Below are positions 25,763-34,661 of a stretch of DNA of 64,000 nucleotides, piece after piece. The stretch lies in assembly GCA_964404985.1 (NCBI GenBank), contig CAYOMD010000001.1:1-64000 (forward strand), given 5' to 3'. Both the position numbers and the translations under genes were made by a program. The notes beneath the pieces were generated by a model. It was not told the origin of the DNA and did no database searches. It worked only from the letters and a program-made list of their open reading frames with translations. The DNA is from Hankyongella sp964404985 (GTDB lineage: Bacteria; Pseudomonadota; Alphaproteobacteria; Sphingomonadales; Sphingomonadaceae). Every line of letters begins with the position of its first letter. Position 1 is the stretch's first letter.

Positions 25763-26755
25763 TCAGCGCGGCACAAGTTCGACCCGGCGGTTCTTGGCGC
25801 GGCCGGCGTCCGTCGTGTTGGGCATGGCAGGGGCGGCCATGCCGGCACCAAACGGCGTCAGCCGGTTGGCTGCCACACCGTACTTTTGCGTCAACTGGCT
25901 GACGACCGCTGCCGCCCGCGCCTGGCTCAGGGCGACATTGGCAGCAAACTGGCCGACATTATCGGTGTGGCCGACCACGATGAGCGCGAGCTTGGGTTGC
26001 TGGCGCATCAGGGTGGCGACGGCCTGCAAAGTCGGCTCCGACTCCGGTTTCACGGTGGCGGCATTGGTGTCGAAGTAGACCCCGTAAAGCGCGATCCGGC
26101 CCTCGGCATTGAACGCGTCGGTCATGGCTTTGGGGGTGGGGACGGTGATCTGGTCCGTCTTCAGGGCCGCCTGATCCACCACCAGCAAAGCGTAGCGCGG
26201 GGCGTCACCGGTGATTCCGGCTTCCCCAATGACCAGGGCGACGGTCGAGCGCGCGCCGCCGCCGGCCTTTTCCATCATGAGGTAGCGCGGATTGCGCCCA
26301 TAGCCGCCCCGGTAGCCCCAGCTTTTCCAGGCTCCATCACCAAAGGTGAAGCGCACCACGCGGTTGATCGGCCCGAAATTGGGGCAGGCCGCACTGGCGC
26401 AGGCATAGAGCGTCTTGTAGCCGAGGGTTTCCAGCCGGGTGCGGTAATTGACGGCGATTTCCAGCGAGCTGGCCGTCTTGGGGGCATCATAGACCAGGGT
26501 AGTGACCATGCCGCTGCGGGTGATGGAATTGGCTGGCCCGAGAGCGTTGTCATTGTCGCCGAGCTTGCCGCTCTGGATGGCCCGCTCATCGAAGTTGCGG
26601 GTTTCGCCAAGCACAATCACCGAGCCGGCAAAGCGACCGATGGTTGCGTGATCCTTCGTGCCGCCAGCGTCGGACTGTGCCAGTGCCGGTGTTGCAAGCA
26701 AAGCCAGCGCTGCAAGCGCACCTGCGATGGCGCGCATGAACCCCCATTGTGCCAT
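25763..26755 (-). CDS. OmpA-family protein with DUF4892-like N-terminal region
   Basis: The 330-residue protein has a signal peptide (ending PALAQS). The region to about 200 has the DHATIGRFAGSVIV and YALLVVDQAALK features of DUF4892-type proteins. The C-terminal OmpA domain (about 225-330) shows VYFDTNAATVKPESEPTL, VVGHTDNVG, LSQARAAAVVSQL and AKNRRVELV, where the Asp and Arg bind diaminopimelate of peptidoglycan. It therefore probably tethers the envelope, or is a periplasmic protein bound to the cell wall. It is convergent with the Usp gene. Confidence 0.85.
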   Translation of the reverse strand: MAQWGFMRAIAGALAALALLATPALAQSDAGGTKDHATIGRFAGSVIVLGETRNFDERAIQSGKLGDNDNALGPANSITRSGMVTTLVYDAPKTASSLEIAVNYRTRLETLGYKTLYACASAACPNFGPINRVVRFTFGDGAWKSWGYRGGYGRNPRYLMMEKAGGGARSTVALVIGEAGITGDAPRYALLVVDQAALKTDQITVPTPKAMTDAFNAEGRIALYGVYFDTNAATVKPESEPTLQAVATLMRQQPKLALIVVGHTDNVGQFAANVALSQARAAAVVSQLTQKYGVAANRLTPFGAGMAAPAMPNTTDAGRAKNRRVELVPR

Positions 26756-26934
26756 GATACTCCCCCCTGATGCTGTTGTGGTGGTGTCTTGGTCTGTTTT
26801 GTAACGCGATGTGGCGCGAGTTCAGAGTCAAAACATGCAGCTTTGCCTCAGCGGGGCAGGCGCAGATTATAAGGCGAAATATTTAATCGTGCAGAGTTTT
26901 GCATGGCCTGCTCTGTGTCGAGCATGCGCTGGAA

Positions 26935-27009
26935 TGGCTCCCCGGGCAGGATTCGAACCTGCGACCATCCGATTAACAGTCGGATGCTCTACCGCTGAGC
27001 TACCGAGGA
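26935..27009 (-). tRNA. tRNA-Asn (anticodon GTT)
   Basis: Read on the minus strand it starts TCCTCGGTAGCTCAGCGG and ends GGTTCGAATCCTGCCCGGGG plus GCCA. The seven-base acceptor stem pairs with one G-T wobble, the D-arm has GCTCAGCGGTAGAGC, the anticodon loop is CTGTTAA (anticodon complement at 26975-26977) and the T-arm has GGTTCGAATCC. The 3' CCA is encoded. Length is 75 bases. Confidence 0.97.
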
Positions 27010-27127
27010 ATGATCCATTCCGTGCCCGTTCGGGCAACCCTGAACACAGGGCAGGGCGCGCTATATCAGCCCCGATACCCGCTGCCAACTGAATAGTTGG
27101 TGAACTTCCAAGCAAAAAAGTGCTGCC

Positions 27128-27595
27128 TCAGCCACCTCTGCCCTGGCCACCCTGCGCCTCCGGGCTGGCCCCGAAGCGGCCGATGCTGCCGACCAGCTGC
27201 TCCCAGAAGCCGAATTCGCGCCCGCGCGTGGGTGTCGCGCCGCCGGCCGGATTGACCGAGACCAGCTGGTCTTTGCCGAGGCGACCGATCGCCGTGACAT
27301 TGCCCTTGTCATCAAAGTCGACCTTGATGACGTCATGCTTGGTCGGCTTCGGCCAGAGGAAGGCGAGCTGGGATGTCTTGTCCGAGACATAATACCAGGT
27401 ATTGCCGTTGAAATCGGACTGGACAGACGGATTGCCCAGGGTCTTGGCGACCGACTGCTTGTTGTCGACGCCGGGTTTGATCTCCTGCGTCAGCTCGTTA
27501 TCGATCACATAGCCCTTGACGTCCTTGATGCGGGTGCAGCCGGCGGTCGCCAGCAGCAGGATCGAGAGGGCCAGGGTCGCAGTCTTCGATGTCAC
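27128..27595 (-). CDS. bamE: Outer membrane assembly lipoprotein BamE (SmpA/OmlA)
   Basis: The 155-residue protein has a lipoprotein signal peptide with lipobox LATAGC (lipidated Cys20). The BamE fold follows: IKPGVDNKQSVAKTLGNPSVQS, NTWYYVSD and KVDFDDKGNVTAI. BamE is a small partner of the beta-barrel assembly machine in the outer membrane. A glycine-rich tail follows the domain. The start codon is GTG (MTSKTATLALS). It is divergent from the CBP3-type gene, the usual sphingomonad arrangement. Confidence 0.92.
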   Translation of the reverse strand: MTSKTATLALSILLLATAGCTRIKDVKGYVIDNELTQEIKPGVDNKQSVAKTLGNPSVQSDFNGNTWYYVSDKTSQLAFLWPKPTKHDVIKVDFDDKGNVTAIGRLGKDQLVSVNPAGGATPTRGREFGFWEQLVGSIGRFGASPEAQGGQGRGG

Positions 27596-27726
27596 GTCTT
27601 CAATCCTGTGGGCTGTTCGTGTCGTATATGATCTGGGTGATTGCTATGCGGAGGATCGGTCACGCAAGCACCCTGAGAAATCACGACACTAGTCGCTGCG
27701 CGCGACGCGCGTTATGGAACTTGTCT

Positions 27727-28335
27727 ATGAATGACTATCGCGGTCCCGCCGAGCCTGCAAGCCAAGTCTCGCCCACCCGACCATCCGGACGCGGCTGGTT
27801 GAGCCACCTGCTGGCCCGGTTCAGGACACCGCCTGCGCCGCTGCGCCCGGCGGAACGTCTTTACAATGCCTGTGTTGCCATCGCACGGGACCCGGCGCTG
27901 TTCCGGGACGGTGGCGTGCCGGACACCCTGGACGGGCGCTTCGATGCGCTGGCGCTCACCGTGTCGCTGGCCATGCTGCGGATCGAGGCGGCGGATGACC
28001 TGGCCCCGGCGTTGCGCGGTGCCGTGCAGACCGCGCTGGTCGAGCGGTTGATCGACGACATGGACCGTACCCTGCGCGAAATCGGTGTCGGTGACATGAA
28101 TGTCGGCAAGCAGGTCCGTGCCATGGCTGCGGCCTGCTCCGGGCGGCACCTGGCCTATCGCGATGCCATTGCAGCCGGCGATGAGGGTGCGCTGTCTGAG
28201 GCGCTGGTGCGCAATCTCTATCGCGGGGACGACCCAGGTGCCCGGCCGTTGGCGTTTGTTGCCGGCTGGATCACGGCGCGACGGGCGCAACTTGCCTCGT
28301 CTGACATGCAGGACCTGATGGAGGGGAGATTATGA
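27727..28335 (+). CDS. Ubiquinol-cytochrome c chaperone family protein (CBP3-like)
   Basis: The 202-residue protein carries the CBP3 domain (about 45-200): LYNACVAIARDPALFRD, GRFDALALTVSLAML, the signature IDDMDRTLREIGVGDMNVGKQV and ALVRNLYRGDD. Members assist assembly of cytochrome b in the bc1 complex. The start is the ATG giving MNDYRGPAEP; no strong ribosome-binding site is seen and codons upstream are open, so it is the least certain part. It overlaps the DUF177 gene by ATGA. Confidence 0.88.
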   Translation: MNDYRGPAEPASQVSPTRPSGRGWLSHLLARFRTPPAPLRPAERLYNACVAIARDPALFRDGGVPDTLDGRFDALALTVSLAMLRIEAADDLAPALRGAVQTALVERLIDDMDRTLREIGVGDMNVGKQVRAMAAACSGRHLAYRDAIAAGDEGALSEALVRNLYRGDDPGARPLAFVAGWITARRAQLASSDMQDLMEGRL

Positions 28336-28862
28336 TGCGCGGGCTGATGACAACCCTGAAGCTCGATGAGCTCTCGTCGGCGGGCCTCTCGCTCACCCTG
28401 GTGCCAACCCCAGAGGAACTGGCGGCATTGGCCAAGCGCTTTGGTCTGCTGGAGCCGCCGGTGCTGCAAGCCGAGCTTCTGGTGCGCCTGGAGGGGGAGG
28501 ATGTGCGCGTCACCGGGCGCCTGCACGCCCATGCGGTACAGGCTTGCGTGCTCTCCGGCGCGCCGGTGCCGGAGGAGGCAAGTGAGGAGATCGACACGCT
28601 GTATCGTCGGCCTGCCGCCATCGATCCCCATGCCGAGATCGAACTGAACGAGGTCGACCTGGATATCGAACCGCTGACCGGCGGGCAGATCGACATCGGG
28701 GAACTGGTCGCGCAGTCCTTCGGGGTTGCGTTGAATCCGTACCCGCATGCCGAGGGCGAGGCGGTCGCGCAGGCACGGCGCTTTGTGACCGACGAGGACG
28801 CAGAGGTACAGCGCCGGAACCCGTTTGCCGCACTCAAGGGGGCGCTCTCCCACAAGGAATAG
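28332..28862 (+). CDS. DUF177 domain protein (YceD-like)
   Basis: The 176-residue protein contains the YceD features VTGRLHAHAVQACVLSGAPVPEE (in place of the usual two Cys-x-x-Cys-like positions), IDIGELVAQSFGVALNPYP and a C-terminal NPFAALKGAL. YceD-type proteins usually precede rpmF and are linked to 23S rRNA maturation or L32 supply; that role is inferred from context. It starts in the ATGA overlap with the CBP3-like gene, behind GGGGAG. A new promoter appears to separate it from rpmF. Confidence 0.9.
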   Translation: MMRGLMTTLKLDELSSAGLSLTLVPTPEELAALAKRFGLLEPPVLQAELLVRLEGEDVRVTGRLHAHAVQACVLSGAPVPEEASEEIDTLYRRPAAIDPHAEIELNEVDLDIEPLTGGQIDIGELVAQSFGVALNPYPHAEGEAVAQARRFVTDEDAEVQRRNPFAALKGALSHKE

Positions 28863-28904
28863 GGTGCACACAGCAGCAGAAATCACGCAAATCTTACACC
28901 AGAC

Positions 28905-28932
28905 TTGAATTGAGGGCGCGAATCGCTATTGT
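28905..28932 (+). promoter_or_regulatory. Candidate sigma-70-type promoter for rpmF
   Basis: TTGAAT (28905-28910) and TATTGT (28927-28932) are separated by 16 bases and lie about 57 bases before the rpmF start. Match to consensus is fair. Confidence 0.4.
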
Positions 28933-28988
28933 CCCGCGCTTGTTCAAAGGTCCCGCCCTTTTTTGGGTCGGTAACGATCGAGACTCCA

Positions 28989-29171
28989 ATGGCTGTTCCT
29001 AAAAGAAAAACGTCCCCGTCGCGCCGGAATATGCGCCGTAGTCACCATGCCTTGAAGCCGACCGGCTTTCAGGAATGCTCCAACTGTGGCGAACTGAAGC
29101 TTCCGCACCATGTGTGCAGCGCCTGCGGCCACTACGACGGGCGTGAAGTCATCGACGTCGGCGCCGCCTAA
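28989..29171 (+). CDS. rpmF: Ribosomal protein L32
   Basis: The 60-residue protein begins MAVPKRKTSPSRRNMRRSHH, the L32 signature, and has the zinc-binding type ECSNCGELKLPHHVCSACGHY with four cysteines. It is a large-subunit protein. The ATG at 28989 is the normal L32 start. It precedes plsX and fabH, the order conserved across many proteobacteria. Confidence 0.97.
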   Translation: MAVPKRKTSPSRRNMRRSHHALKPTGFQECSNCGELKLPHHVCSACGHYDGREVIDVGAA

Positions 29172-29193
29172 GCGCGCGCCACGGCATCCCTCA

Positions 29194-30243
29194 ATGGCTG
29201 ACCCCATCATACTTGCGCTCGACGCCATGGGGGGAGATTTCGGGCCGGCAGTGACTATTGCCGGGGCTGAGATTGCACGCGTGCGTGCCCCCCAGGCCAG
29301 TTTTCGGCTCTACGGTCAGGAGGCGCTGATCGACGAGGCGCTTAACCCCTACCCGAAGCTGCGGGCGATCAGCACGATCATCCATACGGACGCAGTGGTT
29401 GGCAGCGGCGACAAGCCGAGCCAGGCGTTGCGGCGCGGTCGCACGTCCTCCATGGGCATGGCGATCGATGCCGTGAAGAACGGTGAGGCCTCGGCGGCGG
29501 TCTCAGCCGGTAACACCGGCGCTTTGATGGCGATGGCGAAGGTTCGCCTTGGCACCCGCGAGGGTATTGACCGCCCGGCACTGGTCGCGGTGATCCCGAC
29601 GGCGCGCTCGGAGTCGGTGATGCTCGACCTCGGCGCCAACACCGAGTGCGATACCGAGAATCTTGTGCAGTTTGCCATCATGGGGGCAGCCTTTGCCCGC
29701 ACGGTGCTGGGCCTGAAGCGTCCGCGCGTGGCGCTGCTCAACATCGGCGTCGAGGAGATGAAGGGCACCGAGAGCCTGCGTGAGGCGGCGGTTCGGCTGC
29801 GTGGTGCGGATTTGCCCATGGCGTTCGAGGGCTTCATCGAAGGCGACAAGATTGGTGCCGGTGATGTCGATGTGATTGTGACCGACGGTTTTACCGGCAA
29901 TGTCGCGCTCAAGACCGCCGAGGGGACCGCCCGGCTGGTCTCCGGGCTGCTGCGCAAGGCGTTGACACAGTCGATCTGGACCCGCGCCGGTTATTTTCTG
30001 GCACGCGGCGGCCTGCGCGCGCTGCGGTCACACCTCGACCCCAACAATCACAACGGCGCGGTGTTCCTCGGCTTGAACGGCATTGTCGTCAAAAGCCACG
30101 GCAGCGCAAATGCCGCCGGCATGGCGGCCGCGATCGGCCTTGCGATAGAATTGCTGGCGGACGACATCACCCGCCGCATCGAGGCAGACCTGAATGCACT
30201 CGGAGAGGCTGGCGCACGGCCGGATGTTTCTGTAGCAGGCTGA
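29194..30243 (+). CDS. plsX: Phosphate acyltransferase PlsX
   Basis: The 349-residue enzyme makes acyl-phosphate from acyl-ACP, the first committed step to membrane glycerolipids in most bacteria. Family marks are ALDAMGGDFGP at the N-terminus, SAGNTGALMAMAKVRLG, LDLGANTECDTENL and DGFTGNVALKTAEGTARL. It ends one base before the fabH ATG. It lies 22 bases after rpmF, so the three are one operon. Confidence 0.96.
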   Translation: MADPIILALDAMGGDFGPAVTIAGAEIARVRAPQASFRLYGQEALIDEALNPYPKLRAISTIIHTDAVVGSGDKPSQALRRGRTSSMGMAIDAVKNGEASAAVSAGNTGALMAMAKVRLGTREGIDRPALVAVIPTARSESVMLDLGANTECDTENLVQFAIMGAAFARTVLGLKRPRVALLNIGVEEMKGTESLREAAVRLRGADLPMAFEGFIEGDKIGAGDVDVIVTDGFTGNVALKTAEGTARLVSGLLRKALTQSIWTRAGYFLARGGLRALRSHLDPNNHNGAVFLGLNGIVVKSHGSANAAGMAAAIGLAIELLADDITRRIEADLNALGEAGARPDVSVAG

Positions 30244-30244
30244 T

Positions 30245-31216
30245 ATGACCCTCCGCAGCATCATCATCGGTACCGGCAGCTACCTGCCTGCAAAGCTGCT
30301 CCTGAACGATGAACTGGCGCATACCGTTGATACCACGGATGAATGGATCGTTGAGCGTACCGGCATCCGCCAGCGTCATATCGCGGCCGAGGGCGAATGG
30401 ACCTCGCATCTGGGCACCAGGGCTGCAGAGGCAGCCCTTGCGTCAGCTGGAGTCGCGGCAAACGATGTCGATCTGATCATCGTGGCGACGGCGACTCCGG
30501 ACCAGACTTTCCCTTCGACAGCCACGCGCATTCAGGCCAGCCTCGGCATCACGCAGGGGGCCGCGTTTGACGTCCAGGCGGTGTGCTCCGGCTTTGTGTA
30601 TGCGCTTGCGGTTGCGGACAGCATGATCCGTGTCGGCCAGGCGCGCATGGCCCTGGTGATCGGTGCGGAGACTTTCTCGCGCATCCTGGACTGGGAAGAC
30701 CGGGCAACCTGCGTCCTGTTCGGGGACGGTGCCGGCGCGGTTGTGGTGCGCGCCGCGACTCCGGACGATGCCCCGGATCGGGGCATCCTGGCGTGCCGCC
30801 TGCGCTCGGATGGCCGCTACAACGACCTGCTCTACGTTGATGGCGGCCCGTCCTCCTCCTGCACGACCGGCCATCTGCGTATGTCCGGCCGGGAGGTGTT
30901 TCGGCATGCGGTCGAAAATCTGTCCACCATCATGGCCGAGACGGTGGCCGCTGCCGGCCTGGCGTCCCGCGATGTCGACTGGGTGGTGCCGCACCAGGCC
31001 AACAAGCGCATTCTGGATGCGACCGCCCGCAAGCTGGAGATTGATCCGGCGCGTGTGGTGGTGACGGTTGACCGCCACGCGAATACGTCTGCGGCGTCCA
31101 TTCCGCTCGCGCTCGACGTCGCGGTGAGTGATGGCCGCGTGCAACAGGGGCACGTTGTCCTGCTCGAAGCGATGGGTGGCGGCTTTACTTGGGGCGCGAT
31201 TGCTTTACGTTGGTAA
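30245..31216 (+). CDS. fabH: 3-oxoacyl-ACP synthase III
   Basis: The 323-residue condensing enzyme starts fatty-acid synthesis from acetyl-CoA and malonyl-ACP. The catalytic triad is visible: Cys114 in QAVCSGF, His250 in VPHQAN and Asn280 in HANTSAAS. TDEWIVERTGIRQRHIA and the closing LLEAMGGGFTWGAIALRW are standard FabH. It follows plsX by one base. Confidence 0.97.
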   Translation: MTLRSIIIGTGSYLPAKLLLNDELAHTVDTTDEWIVERTGIRQRHIAAEGEWTSHLGTRAAEAALASAGVAANDVDLIIVATATPDQTFPSTATRIQASLGITQGAAFDVQAVCSGFVYALAVADSMIRVGQARMALVIGAETFSRILDWEDRATCVLFGDGAGAVVVRAATPDDAPDRGILACRLRSDGRYNDLLYVDGGPSSSCTTGHLRMSGREVFRHAVENLSTIMAETVAAAGLASRDVDWVVPHQANKRILDATARKLEIDPARVVVTVDRHANTSAASIPLALDVAVSDGRVQQGHVVLLEAMGGGFTWGAIALRW

Positions 31217-31277
31217 TGGCCACGACCACAGACAGTTAGCACCTTTGTGCGCGCCGTCATGGATGAGGAGGATGGCC

Positions 31278-31571
31278 ATGGGGAAGACAGTAACACGCGC
31301 AGACCTGAGTGAGGCCGTATATCAGCAAGTCGGCCTCTCGCACGCCGAGTCCGCCCTGCTTGTTGAAGCGGTGCTGGACATGATCAGCCAGGCGCTGGTC
31401 ACCGGCGAGAATGTCAAGATATCGTCGTTCGGGACCTTCGTGGTCCGTCAGAAGGGCGGGCGTATCGGTCGCAATCCCAAGACCGGGGAAGAAGTGCCGA
31501 TCGACCCGCGCAAGACGCTGACCTTCCGCGCCAGCCAGGTCCTGCGTGATCGCATCATTGCCGCGGGATGA
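31278..31571 (+). CDS. ihfA: Integration host factor subunit alpha
   Basis: The 97-residue DNA-bending protein has the histone-like fold: TRADLSEAVYQQVGLS at the start, VKISSFGTFVVRQKGGRIGRNP (beta arm with the conserved Arg-Asn-Pro tip) and TLTFRASQVLR near the end. Two ATGs compete; the one at 31278 stands seven bases after GAGGAG and is preferred over 31272. It follows fabH, as in other sphingomonads. Confidence 0.93.
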   Translation: MGKTVTRADLSEAVYQQVGLSHAESALLVEAVLDMISQALVTGENVKISSFGTFVVRQKGGRIGRNPKTGEEVPIDPRKTLTFRASQVLRDRIIAAG

Positions 31572-31641
31572 TGATGCGCATCCTGCGTAGGACAGCGTTT
31601 TTCACGCGCCCGCCTCTTGGGCATCGCCTGGTGAGGACGCG

Positions 31642-32109
31642 ATGAAGTCACCGGATGCCTACAAGACCATCTCCGAGGTGTCAGAGCTCACCGGTGTGCC
31701 CCAGCATGTTTTGCGGTTCTGGGAAACCAAGTTTGCCGGTATCCGCCCGCTCAAGCGCGGCGGCAACCGGCGCTATTACCGGCCAGAAGACTTGCGCCTG
31801 CTGCGGATCATCAACCACCTGCTCTACACCGAAGGCTATACGATCCGCGGTGTGCAGAAACTGCTGCGCGAAAAGGGAGCCAGTGCCATTCTCGGCGGGC
31901 TCGATGCGGCACTCTCAGCAGGGGAGGCCGGCGAGTCGCCGGGCCCTGCGGATACTCTAGACAGCGCGGATACTCCGCACCCCGTTGCTGTGCTGCACCC
32001 TGCGCCCGACGATGCCGCCACAGATGTCACGCCGCTGATGCTCGATGCCCAAGCCGTCGCCCGGCTGCGCGCCTTGCGCCAGGAACTGGCCCGCGTCCTC
32101 GCGGCCTGA
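31642..32109 (+). CDS. MerR family transcriptional regulator
   Basis: The 155-residue protein has an N-terminal winged-helix domain (about 8-80): TISEVSELTGVPQHVLRFWE, then RGGNRRYYRPEDLRLL and YTIRGVQKLLREKG. The tail after residue 85 is a low-complexity linker and a short C-terminal helix, not a metal site. This ihfA-adjacent regulator is conserved in alphaproteobacteria with no established target. GAGGA precedes the ATG. Confidence 0.9.
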   Translation: MKSPDAYKTISEVSELTGVPQHVLRFWETKFAGIRPLKRGGNRRYYRPEDLRLLRIINHLLYTEGYTIRGVQKLLREKGASAILGGLDAALSAGEAGESPGPADTLDSADTPHPVAVLHPAPDDAATDVTPLMLDAQAVARLRALRQELARVLAA

Positions 32110-32133
32110 TACCGGCTTGCCAGAATACCTGCT

Positions 32134-33402
32134 CTATTCCTGAAACTCCTGCAGGTCGGGGATGCGGGTGAACGCGATCCGGGTGCCGGAGAAACGCTGC
32201 CCATGGCGGGGCAGCATGCCGACCAGCACCGTGTCGCGGCCGAAACGCTGATTGAGCTGATCCATGGCGCGGGAAATCCGCTCGGATTTGAGCCGCGTGT
32301 TGCGCCCGCTGTCACACGGCTGGTCGAACAGGTCCAGGAGCACGCGGTCCGCCGGTTGCAGGTCATAGAGCGTCACGGCAACCTTCTTGATCGGCAGGGC
32401 GGGGCGCGGCCCGATGCAGCGCGCCCACATCCCGTCCAGCAGGTCGAGGAAGGTGCGGCTGTCCTGCGCGCGCCAGCAGGTGGCGTGCGCATCGACGCGC
32501 AGGCCGCATTCCAGGCGGGCGGAGAAGGCCATGGCACCCGCGTAATAGTCCATGCGGCGCAACCGGCTGGCGGCCTTGAGCGTCAGCCGGCGGGCGATGT
32601 GGATTGCCTGCTCCGGCGGGCGGAACTCCGGTGCCATGACGTGGCTGTGGCCGACGGTACGCCGTGCGGTCTCGATTTCCGGCAGGTCCACGCCGCGTAG
32701 CAACTGCCACATGCGCTCACCGCAGACGCCGCCCCAGATCTCGCGCATGCGCCGCATATCCAGGGCCAGCAGTGCGGCCATATCGGGGATACCGGAGCGC
32801 AGCAGCCGCTTTTCCATGTTGGCACCGATTCCCGGCAGGTCACGTAGCGCCAGCCCAAGCAGCCGGTGCGGCAGGTCGCAGGGGTGAAGCACGGTCAGGC
32901 CATCCGGTTTCTGCATGTCGGTCGCGACTTTGGCGAGGTAGCGGTTGGGCGCAATGCCGATCGAGCAGCGCACATAAGCACCGACGTTTGCGGCCAGGCC
33001 CTGCTTGATGGATCGGGCAATGCGGATCGCAACCTCGGTCGGGGCTTCGTTATCCATCAGAGAACAGGCCGCCTCATCGATCGAGCAGACGGCGGCCACC
33101 GGGATGTGGCGGTTGATCTCATCAAGCGCCCGGTGATGATAGGCAACATAGAGGTCATGACGTGCCGGCACGCAGATCAAGCCGGGACACATGCGTTTGG
33201 CATCCCGGATCATGGTGCCGGTGCGCACGCCGTACGCCTTGGCCTCGTAGCTGGCGGCGATGGCGCTGGTGAAATCCGTGTCCACCGGCACGACCGCCAC
33301 CGGCCGGCCACGCAGGCGCGGCTGGTCCTGCTGCTCCACGCTGGCGAAGTAGCTGTTGAAATCGACGTAGAGCCAGCGCAGGCCGGACGGCGGCGGAGTC
33401 AT
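32134..33402 (-). CDS. Y-family DNA polymerase (DinB/UmuC-like translesion polymerase)
   Basis: The 422-residue protein shows the Y-family palm: YVDFNSYFASVEQQ (first metal-binding Asp; the usual DxDxFFA is DFNSYFA here), SYEAKAYGVRTGTMI and CSIDEAACSL (catalytic SIDE). The helix-hairpin-helix LRDLPGIGANMEKRL and a little-finger domain complete the enzyme. Such enzymes bypass DNA lesions and are often misnamed ImpB. The start gives MTPPPSGLRWLYVD; the upstream frame passes into repeats and is rejected. No LexA-type box was recognised upstream. Confidence 0.87.
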   Translation of the reverse strand: MTPPPSGLRWLYVDFNSYFASVEQQDQPRLRGRPVAVVPVDTDFTSAIAASYEAKAYGVRTGTMIRDAKRMCPGLICVPARHDLYVAYHHRALDEINRHIPVAAVCSIDEAACSLMDNEAPTEVAIRIARSIKQGLAANVGAYVRCSIGIAPNRYLAKVATDMQKPDGLTVLHPCDLPHRLLGLALRDLPGIGANMEKRLLRSGIPDMAALLALDMRRMREIWGGVCGERMWQLLRGVDLPEIETARRTVGHSHVMAPEFRPPEQAIHIARRLTLKAASRLRRMDYYAGAMAFSARLECGLRVDAHATCWRAQDSRTFLDLLDGMWARCIGPRPALPIKKVAVTLYDLQPADRVLLDLFDQPCDSGRNTRLKSERISRAMDQLNQRFGRDTVLVGMLPRHGQRFSGTRIAFTRIPDLQEFQE

Positions 33403-33540
33403 GGTACCCCCGGAATTCGGGCGAAACGACTCAGGTCGTACTATATTTGTTCTTGTTTGGGAATGCTGGCACGTGTTCAATGTCGGCAGTACGGATAGAA
33501 AGGTGTTTATCTCGCTTGCAAAGCTATTGAACACTTTACG

Positions 33541-33661
33541 CGTCATCCCGGCGAAAACCGGGATCCAGAATCGGGTAATCCGCGCTCTTGCGGCCCTGGA
33601 TTCCGGCTGCAGTTTATCCTGAGCGCCGCTCACCAAGCGGCGTCGAAGGGCCGAAATGACG
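33541..33661. repeat. Composite intergenic palindromic repeat (copy C)
   Basis: The ends are CGTCAT and ATGACG. Inside are CCCGGCGAAAACCGGG (hairpin) and CTGGATTCCGGC. The 41 bases from 33611 to 33651 are the same module found inside copy A (420-460), with two mismatches. Confidence 0.7.
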
Positions 33662-33692
33662 GCACATACGGATGCGAACGGCAGCGGCGGAC

Positions 33693-33720
33693 AAAAAAGC
33701 CCGGCCACAAGGGCCGGGCT
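33693..33720 (-). terminator. Rho-independent terminator facing left, with no gene before it on that strand
   Basis: Read on the minus strand it is AGCCCGGCC, CTTGT loop, GGCCGGGCT, then TTTTTT. The stem is nine base pairs and perfect. The next minus-strand gene to the right is accC, whose stop lies about 1.5 kb away beyond rplY and pth, so this terminator should belong to an unannotated short transcript. Confidence 0.75.
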
Positions 33721-34004
33721 ATTGGGGGAAAGACAAAATAGGTAGTCAGTAAAAACGGGCAAACCACACGAGGTGAGCTTAACGCTGTGCAATGCCTGTC
33801 TGTTAGCTGATGTTTGTTACGTCTTGACGACAGTTTCGCGAAGAGCGTGTGACATTTGTGCGCTGCAAAAGAGCGTACGCCGCGAAGGCGCATCCGCAAT
33901 ATCCGCGCCGTTGCATTTATGCCTTGGTTCCGCTATGCCCTCGCGCTTCGCTGCGCAGCACATCCCTGGAGGTTCGCGCAGTTGTAACTTTTTTGGAGAT
34001 AAAG

Positions 34005-34619
34005 ATGAGCGAGATGCTGTCGCTAGACGCACAGCCGCGCGACCGGGCAGGCAAGGGAGCCTCTCGTGGCGTGCGGCGTACCGGGTGGGTGCCGGCCGTG
34101 ATTTACGGCGCAAAGCAGGCCCCGGTGATGATTGCCGTGGAAGAAAAAGTCCTCGTGAAGATGCTCCACAAGGGCCACTTCATGAACTCGGTCGTCGAAC
34201 TGGCGCTGGATGGCGGTGCCAAGGAACGCACCCTGCCGCGCGACGTTCAGTTTCACCCGGTGACCGACCGACCGATCCACGTCGATTTCCTGCGTCTGGC
34301 TGCGGACAGCCAGGTCACGGTGATGGTCCCGGTGCGCTTTGTTGATGAAAGCGACAGCCCGGCGTTGAAGGCTGGCGGTGTGCTCAACATCGTGCGTCAC
34401 GAAGTCGAGCTGCTGGCCCCCAGCGACGCGATCCCGGACGAACTGGTCATCTCGTGCAAGGGCCTGGTGATTGGCGACTCGGTGCACATCTCGGCCGTTA
34501 CCCTGCCCGCCGGCTGCGAGCCGACCATCAAGGACCGCGATTTCACCATCGCAACCGTGGTGGCACCGTCCGGCATGCGCTCGGATGCGGACGCTGCGGC
34601 GGCGGACGACAAGAAGTAA
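34005..34619 (+). CDS. rplY: Ribosomal protein L25 / general stress protein Ctc
   Basis: The 204-residue protein is the long (Ctc) form. The N-terminal L25 domain (about 1-95) binds 5S rRNA: LDAQPRDRAGKGASRGVRRTGWVPAVIYG. The C-terminal TL5-like domain follows with VPVRFVDESDSPALKAGGVLNIVRHEVEL. TTTGGAGATAAAG precedes the ATG. It is followed after 42 bases by pth, the usual pair in alphaproteobacteria. Confidence 0.95.
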   Translation: MSEMLSLDAQPRDRAGKGASRGVRRTGWVPAVIYGAKQAPVMIAVEEKVLVKMLHKGHFMNSVVELALDGGAKERTLPRDVQFHPVTDRPIHVDFLRLAADSQVTVMVPVRFVDESDSPALKAGGVLNIVRHEVELLAPSDAIPDELVISCKGLVIGDSVHISAVTLPAGCEPTIKDRDFTIATVVAPSGMRSDADAAAADDKK

Positions 34620-34661
34620 GGCGCTCGCGCCCCTGCCGGGCCGGCCGGGGCGCTGCCTGCC

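Larger units (their letters stand above)
33403..34004. other. Intergenic region (602 bases) before rplY
   Basis: No protein gene is supported. It contains a palindromic repeat (33541-33661), a terminator pointing left (33693-33720) and the rplY leader. TTGACG at 33824-33829 could be the -35 of an rplY promoter, but no convincing -10 box follows at normal spacing. The leader of at least 100 bases may be structured. Confidence 0.5.
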
